A program made the translations under genes and the position numbers. A stretch of DNA of 5,524 bases, from the NCBI GenBank assembly GCA_046484625.1, contig JAWOIO010000166.1, positions 1 through 5,524 on the forward strand, written 5' to 3'. The notes under the pieces were generated by a model. That model saw only the letters and a program-made list of their open reading frames with translations, did no database searches and had not been told where the DNA came from. Position 1 is the stretch's first letter, and each line of letters starts with the position of its first letter. This stretch comes from DASUAO01 sp046484625. GTDB taxonomy: Bacteria > Actinomycetota > Acidimicrobiia > IMCC26256 > PALSA-555. This document shows, in pieces, positions 1-5,311 of this stretch.

Positions 1-18
1 GGGCGCGGCGGCCCCGGC
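1..18 (+). repeat. Left arm of an 18-bp inverted repeat (GGGCGCGGCGGCCCCGGC)
   Basis: This G/C-only 18-mer is the exact reverse complement of 113-130. It may be longer, because the window begins at its first base. Read in plus frame 1 it encodes GRGGPG, the same six residues that the right arm encodes on the minus strand within the acyl-CoA dehydrogenase N-terminus. Confidence 0.85.
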
Positions 19-226
19 GACGAGCACGAGCTCGTCGAGGAGCGGACCGAGTGGGAGCGGGCGCTCGGCGACGCAGGATGGATCGGGATCGGGTGGCCGA
101 CCCAGTACGGCGGCCGGGGCCGCCGCGCCCCCGGACGCCGGAGAAGGCGCCGGTGAGCCGATCGGTGAGCCACGCCCGCGCCTCGGTGCGGAAAGCCTCG
201 TCGACGTCGGAGAAGCGCAGGTCCAC
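1..226 (-). CDS. Acyl-CoA dehydrogenase, N-terminal part, interrupted by an inverted segment (3' end outside window)
   Basis: Acyl-CoA dehydrogenases are FAD flavoenzymes that make the alpha,beta double bond in beta-oxidation. Reading down from the GTG at 226-224 gives VDLRFSDVDEAFRTEARAWL, then TDRLTGAFSGVRGRGGPG to position 113, a typical N-terminus of the FadE family. An in-frame stop at 262-260 limits upstream extension, so this GTG is the only reasonable start; no Shine-Dalgarno is visible. Past 113 the frame stays open to the window edge but becomes Arg/Ser/Pro-rich and unlike the family. The missing continuation (DEHELVEERTEWERALGDAG, then WIGIGWPTQYGGRG) lies on the plus strand at 19-120. 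The homology call is firm for 226-113. The gene as written is broken, either really or by a sequencing or assembly chimera. It is divergent from the hydratase gene, with 46 bp between starts. Confidence 0.75.
   Translation of the reverse strand, partial: MDLRFSDVDEAFRTEARAWLTDRLTGAFSGVRGRGGPGRRTGSATRSRSILRRRAPAPTRSAPRRARARRRGRRA
19..112 (+). other. 94-bp segment in apparent inverted orientation, carrying displaced acyl-CoA dehydrogenase codons
   Basis: Plus frame 1 reads DEHELVEERTEWERALGDAG then WIGIGWPTQYG. This is the block that normally follows a GGPG-type N-terminus in FadE proteins, with the conserved W-P-x-x-Y-G-G-R-G motif completed by the right repeat arm (to 120). Beyond that the frame runs into an Arg-rich stretch and stops at 154-156. 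The matching N-terminal half is on the opposite strand at 226-113, so the segment is inverted relative to its own gene. The coding identity is seen directly; whether the inversion exists in the cell is not known. Confidence 0.75.
113..130 (-). repeat. Right arm of the 18-bp inverted repeat
   Basis: Exact reverse complement of 1-18, with a 94-bp interval between the arms. On the minus strand it encodes GRGGPG in the correct frame of the acyl-CoA dehydrogenase N-terminus. Matching ends at 112/19, where the two copies diverge (CGCCGT on the minus strand against GACGAG after the left arm). Confidence 0.85.
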
Positions 227-260
227 CGGTTTCGGAGCGTAATCGCAGGCGCCCGCCTCC

Positions 261-266
261 TACGAT
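261..266 (+). promoter_or_regulatory. Probable leaderless-transcript -10 element (TACGAT) for the hydratase gene
   Basis: TACGAT fits the actinobacterial TANNNT -10 pattern and ends 6 nt before the ATG at 273, placing the transcription start at or next to the start codon. No Shine-Dalgarno precedes that ATG, consistent with a leaderless mRNA. I see no convincing -35 hexamer 17-18 nt upstream. This is inference from spacing. Confidence 0.5.
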
Positions 267-272
267 GCCGCC

Positions 273-737
273 ATGGCAGCAGGAAGACCGGAGTTCCAAT
301 CCCCCGACGACCTGCGCTCGGCCGTCGGTGCCCATCTCGGCTTCAGCGACTGGGTGGTGATCGACCAGGCGCGGATCGACACCTTCGCCGAGGCCACCGG
401 CGACCACCAGTGGATCCATGTGGACCCCGAGCGGGCCAAGGACGGCCCCTTCGGTTCGACGATCGCGCACGGATACCTCACGCTGTCGATCACGAACCTC
501 TTCCTGCCCGAGCTCCTGCGCGTGCCCGGTGCAACCGCGGGCGTGAACTACGGCGCGAACAAGGTGCGGTTCCCTGCGCCGGTCCCGGTGGACTCACGCG
601 TCCGGATGGGCTGCGAGATCATCGAGGTGACGGACGTGACGGGGGGCGTGCAGGTCACGACGCGCAACACGGTCGAGATCGAAGGCGGCGACAAGCCGGC
701 CTGCGTCGTCGAGGCGATCAGCCGCTTCCTGTTCTGA
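273..737 (+). CDS. MaoC-family (R)-specific enoyl-CoA hydratase / 3-hydroxyacyl-thioester dehydratase
   Basis: Complete 154-residue single-hotdog protein. Such enzymes reversibly hydrate trans-2-enoyl thioesters to (R)-3-hydroxyacyl thioesters in the cytoplasm, in fatty-acid or polyhydroxyalkanoate metabolism. The hydratase signature is clear: FAEATGDHQWIHVDPERA at residues 38-55 holds the catalytic Asp44 and His49, followed by IAHGYLTLS at 64-72. By recall, the motif and the INYG/VNYG..KVRFPAPVPV block closely resemble Mycobacterium tuberculosis Rv0130 (HtdZ), which has similar length. The substrate chain length cannot be read from sequence. The ATG is 6 nt after a -10-like TACGAT, so translation is probably leaderless. 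It is divergent from an acyl-CoA dehydrogenase gene, which fits a fatty-acyl-CoA context, and is followed after 22 nt by a flavoprotein gene, probably in one transcript. Confidence 0.92.
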   Translation: MAAGRPEFQSPDDLRSAVGAHLGFSDWVVIDQARIDTFAEATGDHQWIHVDPERAKDGPFGSTIAHGYLTLSITNLFLPELLRVPGATAGVNYGANKVRFPAPVPVDSRVRMGCEIIEVTDVTGGVQVTTRNTVEIEGGDKPACVVEAISRFLF

Positions 738-744
738 TGTCCGA

Positions 745-750
745 AAGGGG
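745..750 (+). promoter_or_regulatory. Ribosome binding site (AAGGGG) deciding the flavoprotein start
   Basis: AAGGGG in the 22-nt gap after the hydratase stop is 9 nt from the ATG at 760 but only 3 nt from the in-frame GTG at 754. This favours ATG 760; the GTG start would add only two residues (Met-Pro). Confidence 0.6.
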
Positions 751-759
751 CGAGTGCCG

Positions 760-2028
760 ATGAGCGACCGACGCGCCGACGTCTGTGTCGTGGGCGCCGG
801 CCTCGCCGGGCTCTCGTGCGCCCGATTCCTCCTGCGCGCCGGGATCGACACGGTCGTCATCGAGGCCTCCGACGGTGTCGGCGGCCGCGTCCGCAGCGAT
901 CTGGTCGACGGCTTCGTCCTCGACCGGGGTTTTCAGGTGCTGTTGACCCAGTACCCCGAACCGCATCATCAGCTCCGAATCAAGGATCTCGACCTCTGCC
1001 GCTTCGACCCGGGCGCGCTGGTGCAGATCGGCCGTCGTCGCCACCGCGTCGGAGATCCGCTCCGAGCGCCCGGCACGATCCTCTCGAGTGCGCTGGCCCC
1101 CATCGGAACCCCCGCGGACAAGCTCCGCCTCGCCCGTCTCTTCCTCGACGTGCGCCGCGCCAGCCCGCGCGACCTCTTGCGCCGGCCGGGCCGCAGCACG
1201 CTCGACGAGCTCGTCGCACGGGGTTTCTCGACGCGTGCGATCGACCGGTTCTGGCGACCGCTCTTCGCCGGCATCCAGCTCGACCCCGACCTCGAGGTGT
1301 CCAACCGGCGCTTCCTCGTGATCCTCGCGATGCTCGCCGAGGGATCCGCCGCGGTCCCGACCGCCGGCATGGGCGCGATTACCGCCCAGCTCGCGGAGGG
1401 GATCCCCGACGAAATGCTGTGGCTGGCAGCACCGGTCCGGGAGATCACCGACGCGGGTGTGGCACTGGCCGACGGCCGTCGGATCGACGCGACGTCGGTC
1501 GTCGTCGCCACGGACGGCCCGGCCGCGGCGCGTCTGGTCGGTCTCCCGGATCCGGGATCCCGGCCCGTGTCGGCGATCCAGCTGGCTGCCGACGAGGCTC
1601 CGTTCGACGATCGCCTCGTCGTGCTCGACGGATCCAGGACGGGCCCGGCCACGAACCTCGCCGTCATGACCAACGTTGCGCCGTCGTACGCGCCCGCCGG
1701 TCGCGCGCAGATCTCGGTCGAGGTCCCAGGCCCGCTCGTCGACACCGATGCCGAGCTGCTCTCGGCCGTCCGCCGACAGCTGCGCGGCTGGTTCGGCAGC
1801 GCCGTCGACCGCTGGGAGCACCTCCGCACGGTTCGCATCCCGCACGGGCACCCCGACCAGCGCGCCGGGTTCTCCGTGAAGCGCCCGGTCCGGCTCGGAG
1901 GCGGTCGATACGTGTGCGGCGACCACCGCGACACGGCGTCGATCCAGGGCGCGCTCTACTCCGGGCGCCGCACCGCCTCGGCCGTGATCGCCGACCTCCG
2001 GCCGTCCCCCCGGCGAACCGACGACTGA
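760..2028 (+). CDS. FAD-dependent oxidoreductase, amine oxidase / phytoene desaturase-like fold
   Basis: Complete, 422 residues. The N-terminal Rossmann dinucleotide-binding motif reads VCVVGAGLAGLSCARFLLRAG (residues 8-28), with Glu35 at the end of the second strand for the ribose and the GGRVRS motif at 41-46. LDRGFQVLLTQYPE (54-67) is characteristic of this oxidoreductase group. Near the C-terminus YVCGDHRDTASIQGALYSG (384-402) is the second FAD-contacting motif, so both ends of the fold are present and the protein looks intact. The family includes monoamine oxidases, protoporphyrinogen oxidases and carotenoid desaturases. The substrate here is not evident, and no signal peptide or membrane segment is seen. 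It lies 22 nt after the hydratase gene and is probably co-transcribed with it. Its last 73 bp overlap the tail of the convergent hydrolase gene. The family call is strong, the exact function unknown. Confidence 0.9.
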   Translation: MSDRRADVCVVGAGLAGLSCARFLLRAGIDTVVIEASDGVGGRVRSDLVDGFVLDRGFQVLLTQYPEPHHQLRIKDLDLCRFDPGALVQIGRRRHRVGDPLRAPGTILSSALAPIGTPADKLRLARLFLDVRRASPRDLLRRPGRSTLDELVARGFSTRAIDRFWRPLFAGIQLDPDLEVSNRRFLVILAMLAEGSAAVPTAGMGAITAQLAEGIPDEMLWLAAPVREITDAGVALADGRRIDATSVVVATDGPAAARLVGLPDPGSRPVSAIQLAADEAPFDDRLVVLDGSRTGPATNLAVMTNVAPSYAPAGRAQISVEVPGPLVDTDAELLSAVRRQLRGWFGSAVDRWEHLRTVRIPHGHPDQRAGFSVKRPVRLGGGRYVCGDHRDTASIQGALYSGRRTASAVIADLRPSPRRTDD

Positions 2029-3701
2029 TCGACCCACGAGCCCAGCGATCGGTGCACCGACGCGCAGTGCGGGGCTTCGGGGAGGTCGCGCCACTCCTCG
2101 CGGAGGGACGGCTCCAGGTCGGGCGCCTGCCACGGGGCGGCGAGCGCGCCCACGCCGTCGCCGATGGCCCGCCACGAACCCGACCCGTCGGGAGCGTCAC
2201 GACCCGCCAACACCTGCTCGACGTGTCGGGCGGTCGTGGCATCGCCGAGGAGCCCGCCGTGGAACGCAGGCACGACCTCGTACGGATACGCGACATCGGC
2301 CGGGGCCGGAGCGGCAACCCCCGCGTCGATCGGCAGCACGGCGTACCCGCGTACCTCCGGCACGGGACAGGCCAGCAGCGCGCCGAGTGACGGCCCGCGT
2401 TCCACGATCGACCGGAACAGGGGTGTGTCGGCCGAGACGTCGACCGGCCCCACGGCACCGACCAGGGCCGCGAGTCCGCCGAGCACGGTGCCGGACGCGA
2501 CGCCCCACCCGTCGTCGCCGGGTGGCGGGTACGCGACGCGTCCGGGGGCGAGGAGCGGACTGAGGAGCACTGCGGCGTCGACCGGGGCGTCGGCGGTGGC
2601 GTTGAGGTAGGTGAGGGCCACCAGCGCACCCTCACTCTCGGCCACGATGCTCACCGGTGATCCCGTCGCCTCGTGGAACGCCTCGACCTGGCGCCGCATC
2701 TCGCGGGCGAGGTCCGGGAGAGCCCGGTGCGTGGCAACACGGTCGTACGGACGCGGCGCGCCGCGCGCGTCGAGGCCCCGGTACGAGAACCGCCGGATCC
2801 GGTGGTCGCCGCGCACCCAGAGGCGCGTCACACCGTCCCACTTCGAGTTGAACCCCTTGACCACCAACACCGGTGAGCCCGCGCTCCGACCGGACGCACG
2901 CGGGAGCGGCGATCGGCCCGACTCGACCGCAACCGCCACCGCGAACCCGATCCCGGTGCCGCCCACCACGAGGCCCAGGACGGCGGCCAGCCCGCCGAGC
3001 ACGAATGGGCGACGGCGGGGCGCGCGGTCCGTCTCCGCAGGCTCGGCGTCGGATGCGAGCGACCGCACGATCCGGAGCCGGCACCAGGCCATCGCGATCC
3101 CACCGATCGCGGCGACGACCGGCGCGACGCCGCGTGGCACGGCGACGATGACCGCGCCCGTGACGGACAGCATCGCGAACGCCGCGAGCGTCGCCGCGAC
3201 GGTGACGGACGATGGTCGGTCGCGCCACCACCGCGGCGTCACGTCCCCCTGATGCATGAGCACGGCGACCATCACGAGCACCGGGACCGAGACGAAGAAG
3301 AGCCACGACAGCGACGTGACCGCCATCGCGAAGGTGAGCACCGCGAACGGGAGCAGCACGAGCGCCTGGAGTGCCGTGAAGCGGACCGCGTGCCGGAACG
3401 CGTCGCGCCGACCGGGCCGTGCGAGCGTGCGAGGCCACGCCGCACGCACGAGCGATGTGTCGAGCGCGGCCCGGACGATGATCATGACCACCGCGAGGAG
3501 CCCGAACGCGATCCAGGACCAGTGGTACACCAGCAGCCACCGGAGATCGTGGAAGACGCCGTAGGGCGCCGGTGCGACGACCTGGGTCGCGAGCGGTGCC
3601 GCCGACACCGGGCCGAGCGACACGATGAGGGCCGCCTCGAGCGCGGGGAGTGCGGCGGAGGCAACGACCAGGGCCGGGTGGTCGCGCAGCCGAGCTCCCA
3701 C
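1956..3701 (-). CDS. Polytopic membrane protein with C-terminal alpha/beta-hydrolase (esterase/lipase-like) domain
   Basis: 581 residues from the GTG at 3701-3699, which is the first start codon after the upstream stop (26-nt gap). No Shine-Dalgarno is visible. The N-terminal half (about 10-258) holds six or seven hydrophobic spans, roughly 11-33, 54-78, 108-133, 134-150, 166-187, 190-206 and 234-258, with an Arg-rich loop at 208-232. The remainder looks like an alpha/beta hydrolase: strand SPVLVVKGFNSKWDG (276-290), nucleophile elbow SIVAESEGALVAL (351-363) with Ser356, and likely acid and base Asp459 (VLPIDAG) and His481 (AFHGGLL). The elbow has Ala in place of the first Gly of GxSxG, as in some bacterial lipases. 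Topology suggests a hydrolase domain tethered at the membrane, perhaps acting on envelope lipids; the substrate is unknown. It is probably an operon partner of the small membrane protein upstream, and its last 24 codons overlap the convergent flavoprotein gene. Confidence 0.8.
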   Translation of the reverse strand: MGARLRDHPALVVASAALPALEAALIVSLGPVSAAPLATQVVAPAPYGVFHDLRWLLVYHWSWIAFGLLAVVMIIVRAALDTSLVRAAWPRTLARPGRRDAFRHAVRFTALQALVLLPFAVLTFAMAVTSLSWLFFVSVPVLVMVAVLMHQGDVTPRWWRDRPSSVTVAATLAAFAMLSVTGAVIVAVPRGVAPVVAAIGGIAMAWCRLRIVRSLASDAEPAETDRAPRRRPFVLGGLAAVLGLVVGGTGIGFAVAVAVESGRSPLPRASGRSAGSPVLVVKGFNSKWDGVTRLWVRGDHRIRRFSYRGLDARGAPRPYDRVATHRALPDLAREMRRQVEAFHEATGSPVSIVAESEGALVALTYLNATADAPVDAAVLLSPLLAPGRVAYPPPGDDGWGVASGTVLGGLAALVGAVGPVDVSADTPLFRSIVERGPSLGALLACPVPEVRGYAVLPIDAGVAAPAPADVAYPYEVVPAFHGGLLGDATTARHVEQVLAGRDAPDGSGSWRAIGDGVGALAAPWQAPDLEPSLREEWRDLPEAPHCASVHRSLGSWVDQSSVRRGDGRRSAITAEAVRRPE

Positions 3702-3727
3702 GATCTTGCGCGAGCTGACGGCTGCGG

Positions 3728-4261
3728 TCAGCGAGCGCGCTTCTTGGCGCGCGCGCCGGACTTGGACGAGCCGCCCGTCGCGGCGGCACGCGTCGTGCCC
3801 GAGCGCTTCGCCGGCGCCTTCTTCGCCGCGGTGGACCGCTTCGCGGGAGGCGCCTCGATCTGGCGAGGCTCGTCGCCACCCTCGAGCTCGCCCGCGAAGC
3901 TGAAGCCCATCCCGGTGCTGCTCGACAACACGTTGTAGAGCTTGAGGATCGCGAGGACGAGGGCGACGATGAAGGCGACGAAGACGGCGCCGATGAAGAG
4001 CACCAGGATCCAGTCGCCCAAAGTGTTGGCGTTGAAGTCGCCGAAGCCGACCTGGTGCATCATCCCCTCGACGGCAGCCGTCATCCCGTTCGAGAGCAGC
4101 CACGGGAGGAACGCGAGGAGGTAGAAGACGAGGAAGACCGCACCGACGAACGCCGCGAGCACCGCCGCGGCCGAGCGGAGGTCGAACTCGCGCACCTGCT
4201 CGCCGGACTCACGCTCGGCATCGCGGGTGAAGGTCCGGTGGAGGTTTCCGCGCACGGCCAT
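3728..4261 (-). CDS. DUF3566-like two-span membrane protein with Lys/Ala/Arg-rich C-terminal tail
   Basis: 177 residues from the ATG at 4261. A second ATG at 4267 would add two residues, but it sits 1 nt after a -10-like TAGGCT, whereas 4261 sits 7 nt after it, fitting a leaderless start. A charged N-terminus (1-28) is followed by a membrane span at about 31-57, a loop with an FGDFNANT segment (73-80), a second span at about 82-107, and LKLYNVLSSSTGMGFSFAGE (107-126). The two spans and the LYN...G...F.GE end match my recollection of actinobacterial DUF3566 proteins, whose role is not established. The tail (about 139-177) is low-complexity and strongly basic, with AKKAPAKR and RAKKRAR motifs like the linker tails of histone-like proteins, so binding a polyanion on the cytoplasmic side is possible. 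The membrane-hydrolase gene follows after 26 nt. Confidence 0.7.
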   Translation of the reverse strand: MAVRGNLHRTFTRDAERESGEQVREFDLRSAAAVLAAFVGAVFLVFYLLAFLPWLLSNGMTAAVEGMMHQVGFGDFNANTLGDWILVLFIGAVFVAFIVALVLAILKLYNVLSSSTGMGFSFAGELEGGDEPRQIEAPPAKRSTAAKKAPAKRSGTTRAAATGGSSKSGARAKKRAR

Positions 4262-4268
4262 CGTCATC

Positions 4269-4274
4269 AGCCTA
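4269..4274 (-). promoter_or_regulatory. Probable leaderless -10 element (TAGGCT) for the DUF3566-like/hydrolase pair
   Basis: On the minus strand TAGGCT (TANNNT pattern) ends 7 nt before the ATG at 4261, placing a transcription start at that codon. No Shine-Dalgarno is present there. The site lies in the 61-bp gap after the protease stop, so the downstream pair could be transcribed separately from the protease gene. No clear -35 is visible. Confidence 0.45.
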
Positions 4275-4322
4275 GACGGACACCCTGCGCGCTTGCGCGT
4301 GCGGGGCAGTGCAGACCCTGGG

Positions 4323-5210
4323 CTAGGTCGACCCTGACACCGCGGTGAGGTCGATGGTCGTCGGCACCGGACGCAGGGTCCCGGCTCGACGTCCCGCGCC
4401 GTCGGCTCCCACCAGGAGCCCGACGAGCGCGACGAGGCAGATCGCCATGCGCTCACCCGCGGAGAACCCTCCCGCGACCGATCCGAACGTCGCGAGGTTC
4501 AGCACGAGGTGGGTCACGATCACCGGCCAGAGCGCGCCGGAGCGGAGGACCGCCCACCCGAGCACCAGCGAGAGGCTCGCGAAGGGAAGCGTCGAGATCG
4601 GCGCCTGCATCTGGGCGACGTGGCCCGGGAGCAGGCTGAAGACGACACCGGCGACGACGAGCGCCGTCGCGCCCGGACCGTTGCCCCACCGGGCCGGACG
4701 GCGCCAGTCCCGCCCCATCACGCGAGCCGCGGCCGCGCCCACGAGGAGGAGCATCGCGAACCGGTAGACCAGCTCCTCGCCGGCTGCCGCGACCAGCAGC
4801 CCGACGGCATCGGCCGACGTCCCGGCCGTGCCGACGTATCCACCGACGGCGATGGGGACGAGGATCGCCCCACCCATCGCGAACTCGCGCCAGCGGAGGA
4901 GGGTCGCCCCGGAGAACCCGACCGCACCGATGCCGATGCGCAGGGCCAGGAGGATCGCGAGGGGAATCGCGAGCGAGACGGGGAACCGGCCGACATAGCC
5001 GAGGCTCCAGCCGGCCCAGGCCGTGGCGACGTCGACGGTGACCGCGGCCGCGGCGAGGACGAGCATCCCGCCCGTGAGCTCCCAGTGGGCCCAGCCGTCC
5101 CAGCGCCGCACCCATCGTGCGCCCCGCGTGGCGAGGGCGACGTCGTCGTCCCGGCGCGTCGGGGCGGCGCTCGGCCGCTCGCGACCGACCTTGATCGTCC
5201 CTCCCAGCAT
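4323..5210 (-). CDS. CPBP (Abi) family glutamic intramembrane protease
   Basis: 295 residues from the ATG at 5210-5208, with several hydrophobic spans between about 47 and 270. The three family motifs are visible in order: EELVYR at 145-150 (EExxxR, Glu145/Glu146/Arg150), LLPGH at 193-197 supplying His197, and HLVLN at 234-238 (HxxxN). CPBP proteins include the Rce1-type CAAX proteases and bacterial Abi or bacteriocin-immunity proteins, and cleave or bind membrane substrates. The second motif usually reads FxxxH; here Leu193 occupies the Phe position, with Phe191 two residues earlier. ATG 5210 has GGAG 5 nt upstream and begins just before recognisable sequence. A GTG at 5315 overlapping the upstream stop (GTGA) would add 35 unconserved-looking residues and is less likely. 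A promoter-like region with a CRP-like palindrome lies upstream. The physiological substrate cannot be inferred. Confidence 0.85.
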   Translation of the reverse strand: MLGGTIKVGRERPSAAPTRRDDDVALATRGARWVRRWDGWAHWELTGGMLVLAAAAVTVDVATAWAGWSLGYVGRFPVSLAIPLAILLALRIGIGAVGFSGATLLRWREFAMGGAILVPIAVGGYVGTAGTSADAVGLLVAAAGEELVYRFAMLLLVGAAAARVMGRDWRRPARWGNGPGATALVVAGVVFSLLPGHVAQMQAPISTLPFASLSLVLGWAVLRSGALWPVIVTHLVLNLATFGSVAGGFSAGERMAICLVALVGLLVGADGAGRRAGTLRPVPTTIDLTAVSGST

Positions 5211-5215
5211 GCGGT

Positions 5216-5219
5216 CTCC
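5216..5219 (-). promoter_or_regulatory. Shine-Dalgarno (GGAG) for the CPBP protease start
   Basis: GGAG on the minus strand, 5 nt before the ATG at 5210, inside a purine-rich GGAGCGGAGA run. It supports this ATG over the upstream GTG at 5315, which has no such site. Confidence 0.6.
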
Positions 5220-5261
5220 GCTCCGGTGCCGGGGAGTGTCCCCGGCCGTTCGCCCACGGAG

Positions 5262-5291
5262 AGTGTGATTGATCTCACCCTCTGAGGTCAA
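5262..5291 (-). promoter_or_regulatory. Candidate sigma70-type promoter upstream of the CPBP protease gene
   Basis: On the minus strand TTGACC (5291-5286) resembles a -35 hexamer. With an 18-nt spacer it is followed by CACACT (5267-5262), a weak -10 that shares only A2, A4 and T6 with TATAAT. A start near 5255 would leave a leader of about 45 nt, consistent with the Shine-Dalgarno at 5219-5216. The -35 is good and the -10 is poor, so this is tentative. Confidence 0.35.
5264..5279. promoter_or_regulatory. CRP/FNR-family-like palindromic operator (TGTGATTGATCTCACC)
   Basis: TGTGA-N6-TCACC matches nine of the ten fixed positions of the TGTGA-N6-TCACA consensus bound by Crp-type regulators. It lies between the candidate -35 and -10 of the protease promoter and overlaps the -10. 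In that position a bound protein would more likely repress than activate. No regulator gene is in the window, and a chance match is possible. Confidence 0.4.
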
Positions 5292-5311
5292 GCCGGTCGC
5301 GGCGCGCCCAG

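Noticed and set aside
51..242. Plus-strand open frame of 63 codons
   Set aside because: Arg/Pro/Ser-rich and motif-free; it overlaps the dehydrogenase sequence in another frame.
1545..1563. Two overlapping perfect 12-bp palindromes (CCCGGATCCGGG and CCGGGATCCCGG)
   Set aside because: They lie inside the flavoprotein coding region, encode an ordinary PDPGSRP stretch, and are readily explained by chance codon choice at high G+C.
718..2175. Long open frame of 485 codons on the minus strand opposite the flavoprotein gene
   Set aside because: Arg/Gly/Asp-rich with no recognisable motif; it is the antisense shadow of a gene with intact FAD motifs, as expected in high-G+C DNA.
816..2390. Open frame of 524 codons on the plus strand in another frame
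   Set aside because: Low-complexity Arg/Pro-rich translation without motifs, overlapping the convincing flavoprotein and hydrolase genes.
3252..3938. Plus-strand frame encoding a His/Glu/Arg/Asp-rich protein (228 codons)
   Set aside because: Its composition mirrors hydrophobic membrane codons read in antisense; it lies opposite the membrane-hydrolase and DUF3566-like genes.
3702..4103. Upstream extension of the membrane-hydrolase frame to 4103 (715 codons)
   Set aside because: The extension overlaps most of the DUF3566-like gene in another frame and is Arg-rich without family features; the GTG at 3701 gives a sensible N-terminus just before the first membrane span.
4283..4304. Hairpin around CGCGC-TT-GCGCG after the protease stop, possible terminator
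   Set aside because: On the transcribed (minus) strand the arms beyond the 5-bp core are mismatched, the loop is only 2 nt, and no T-tract follows.
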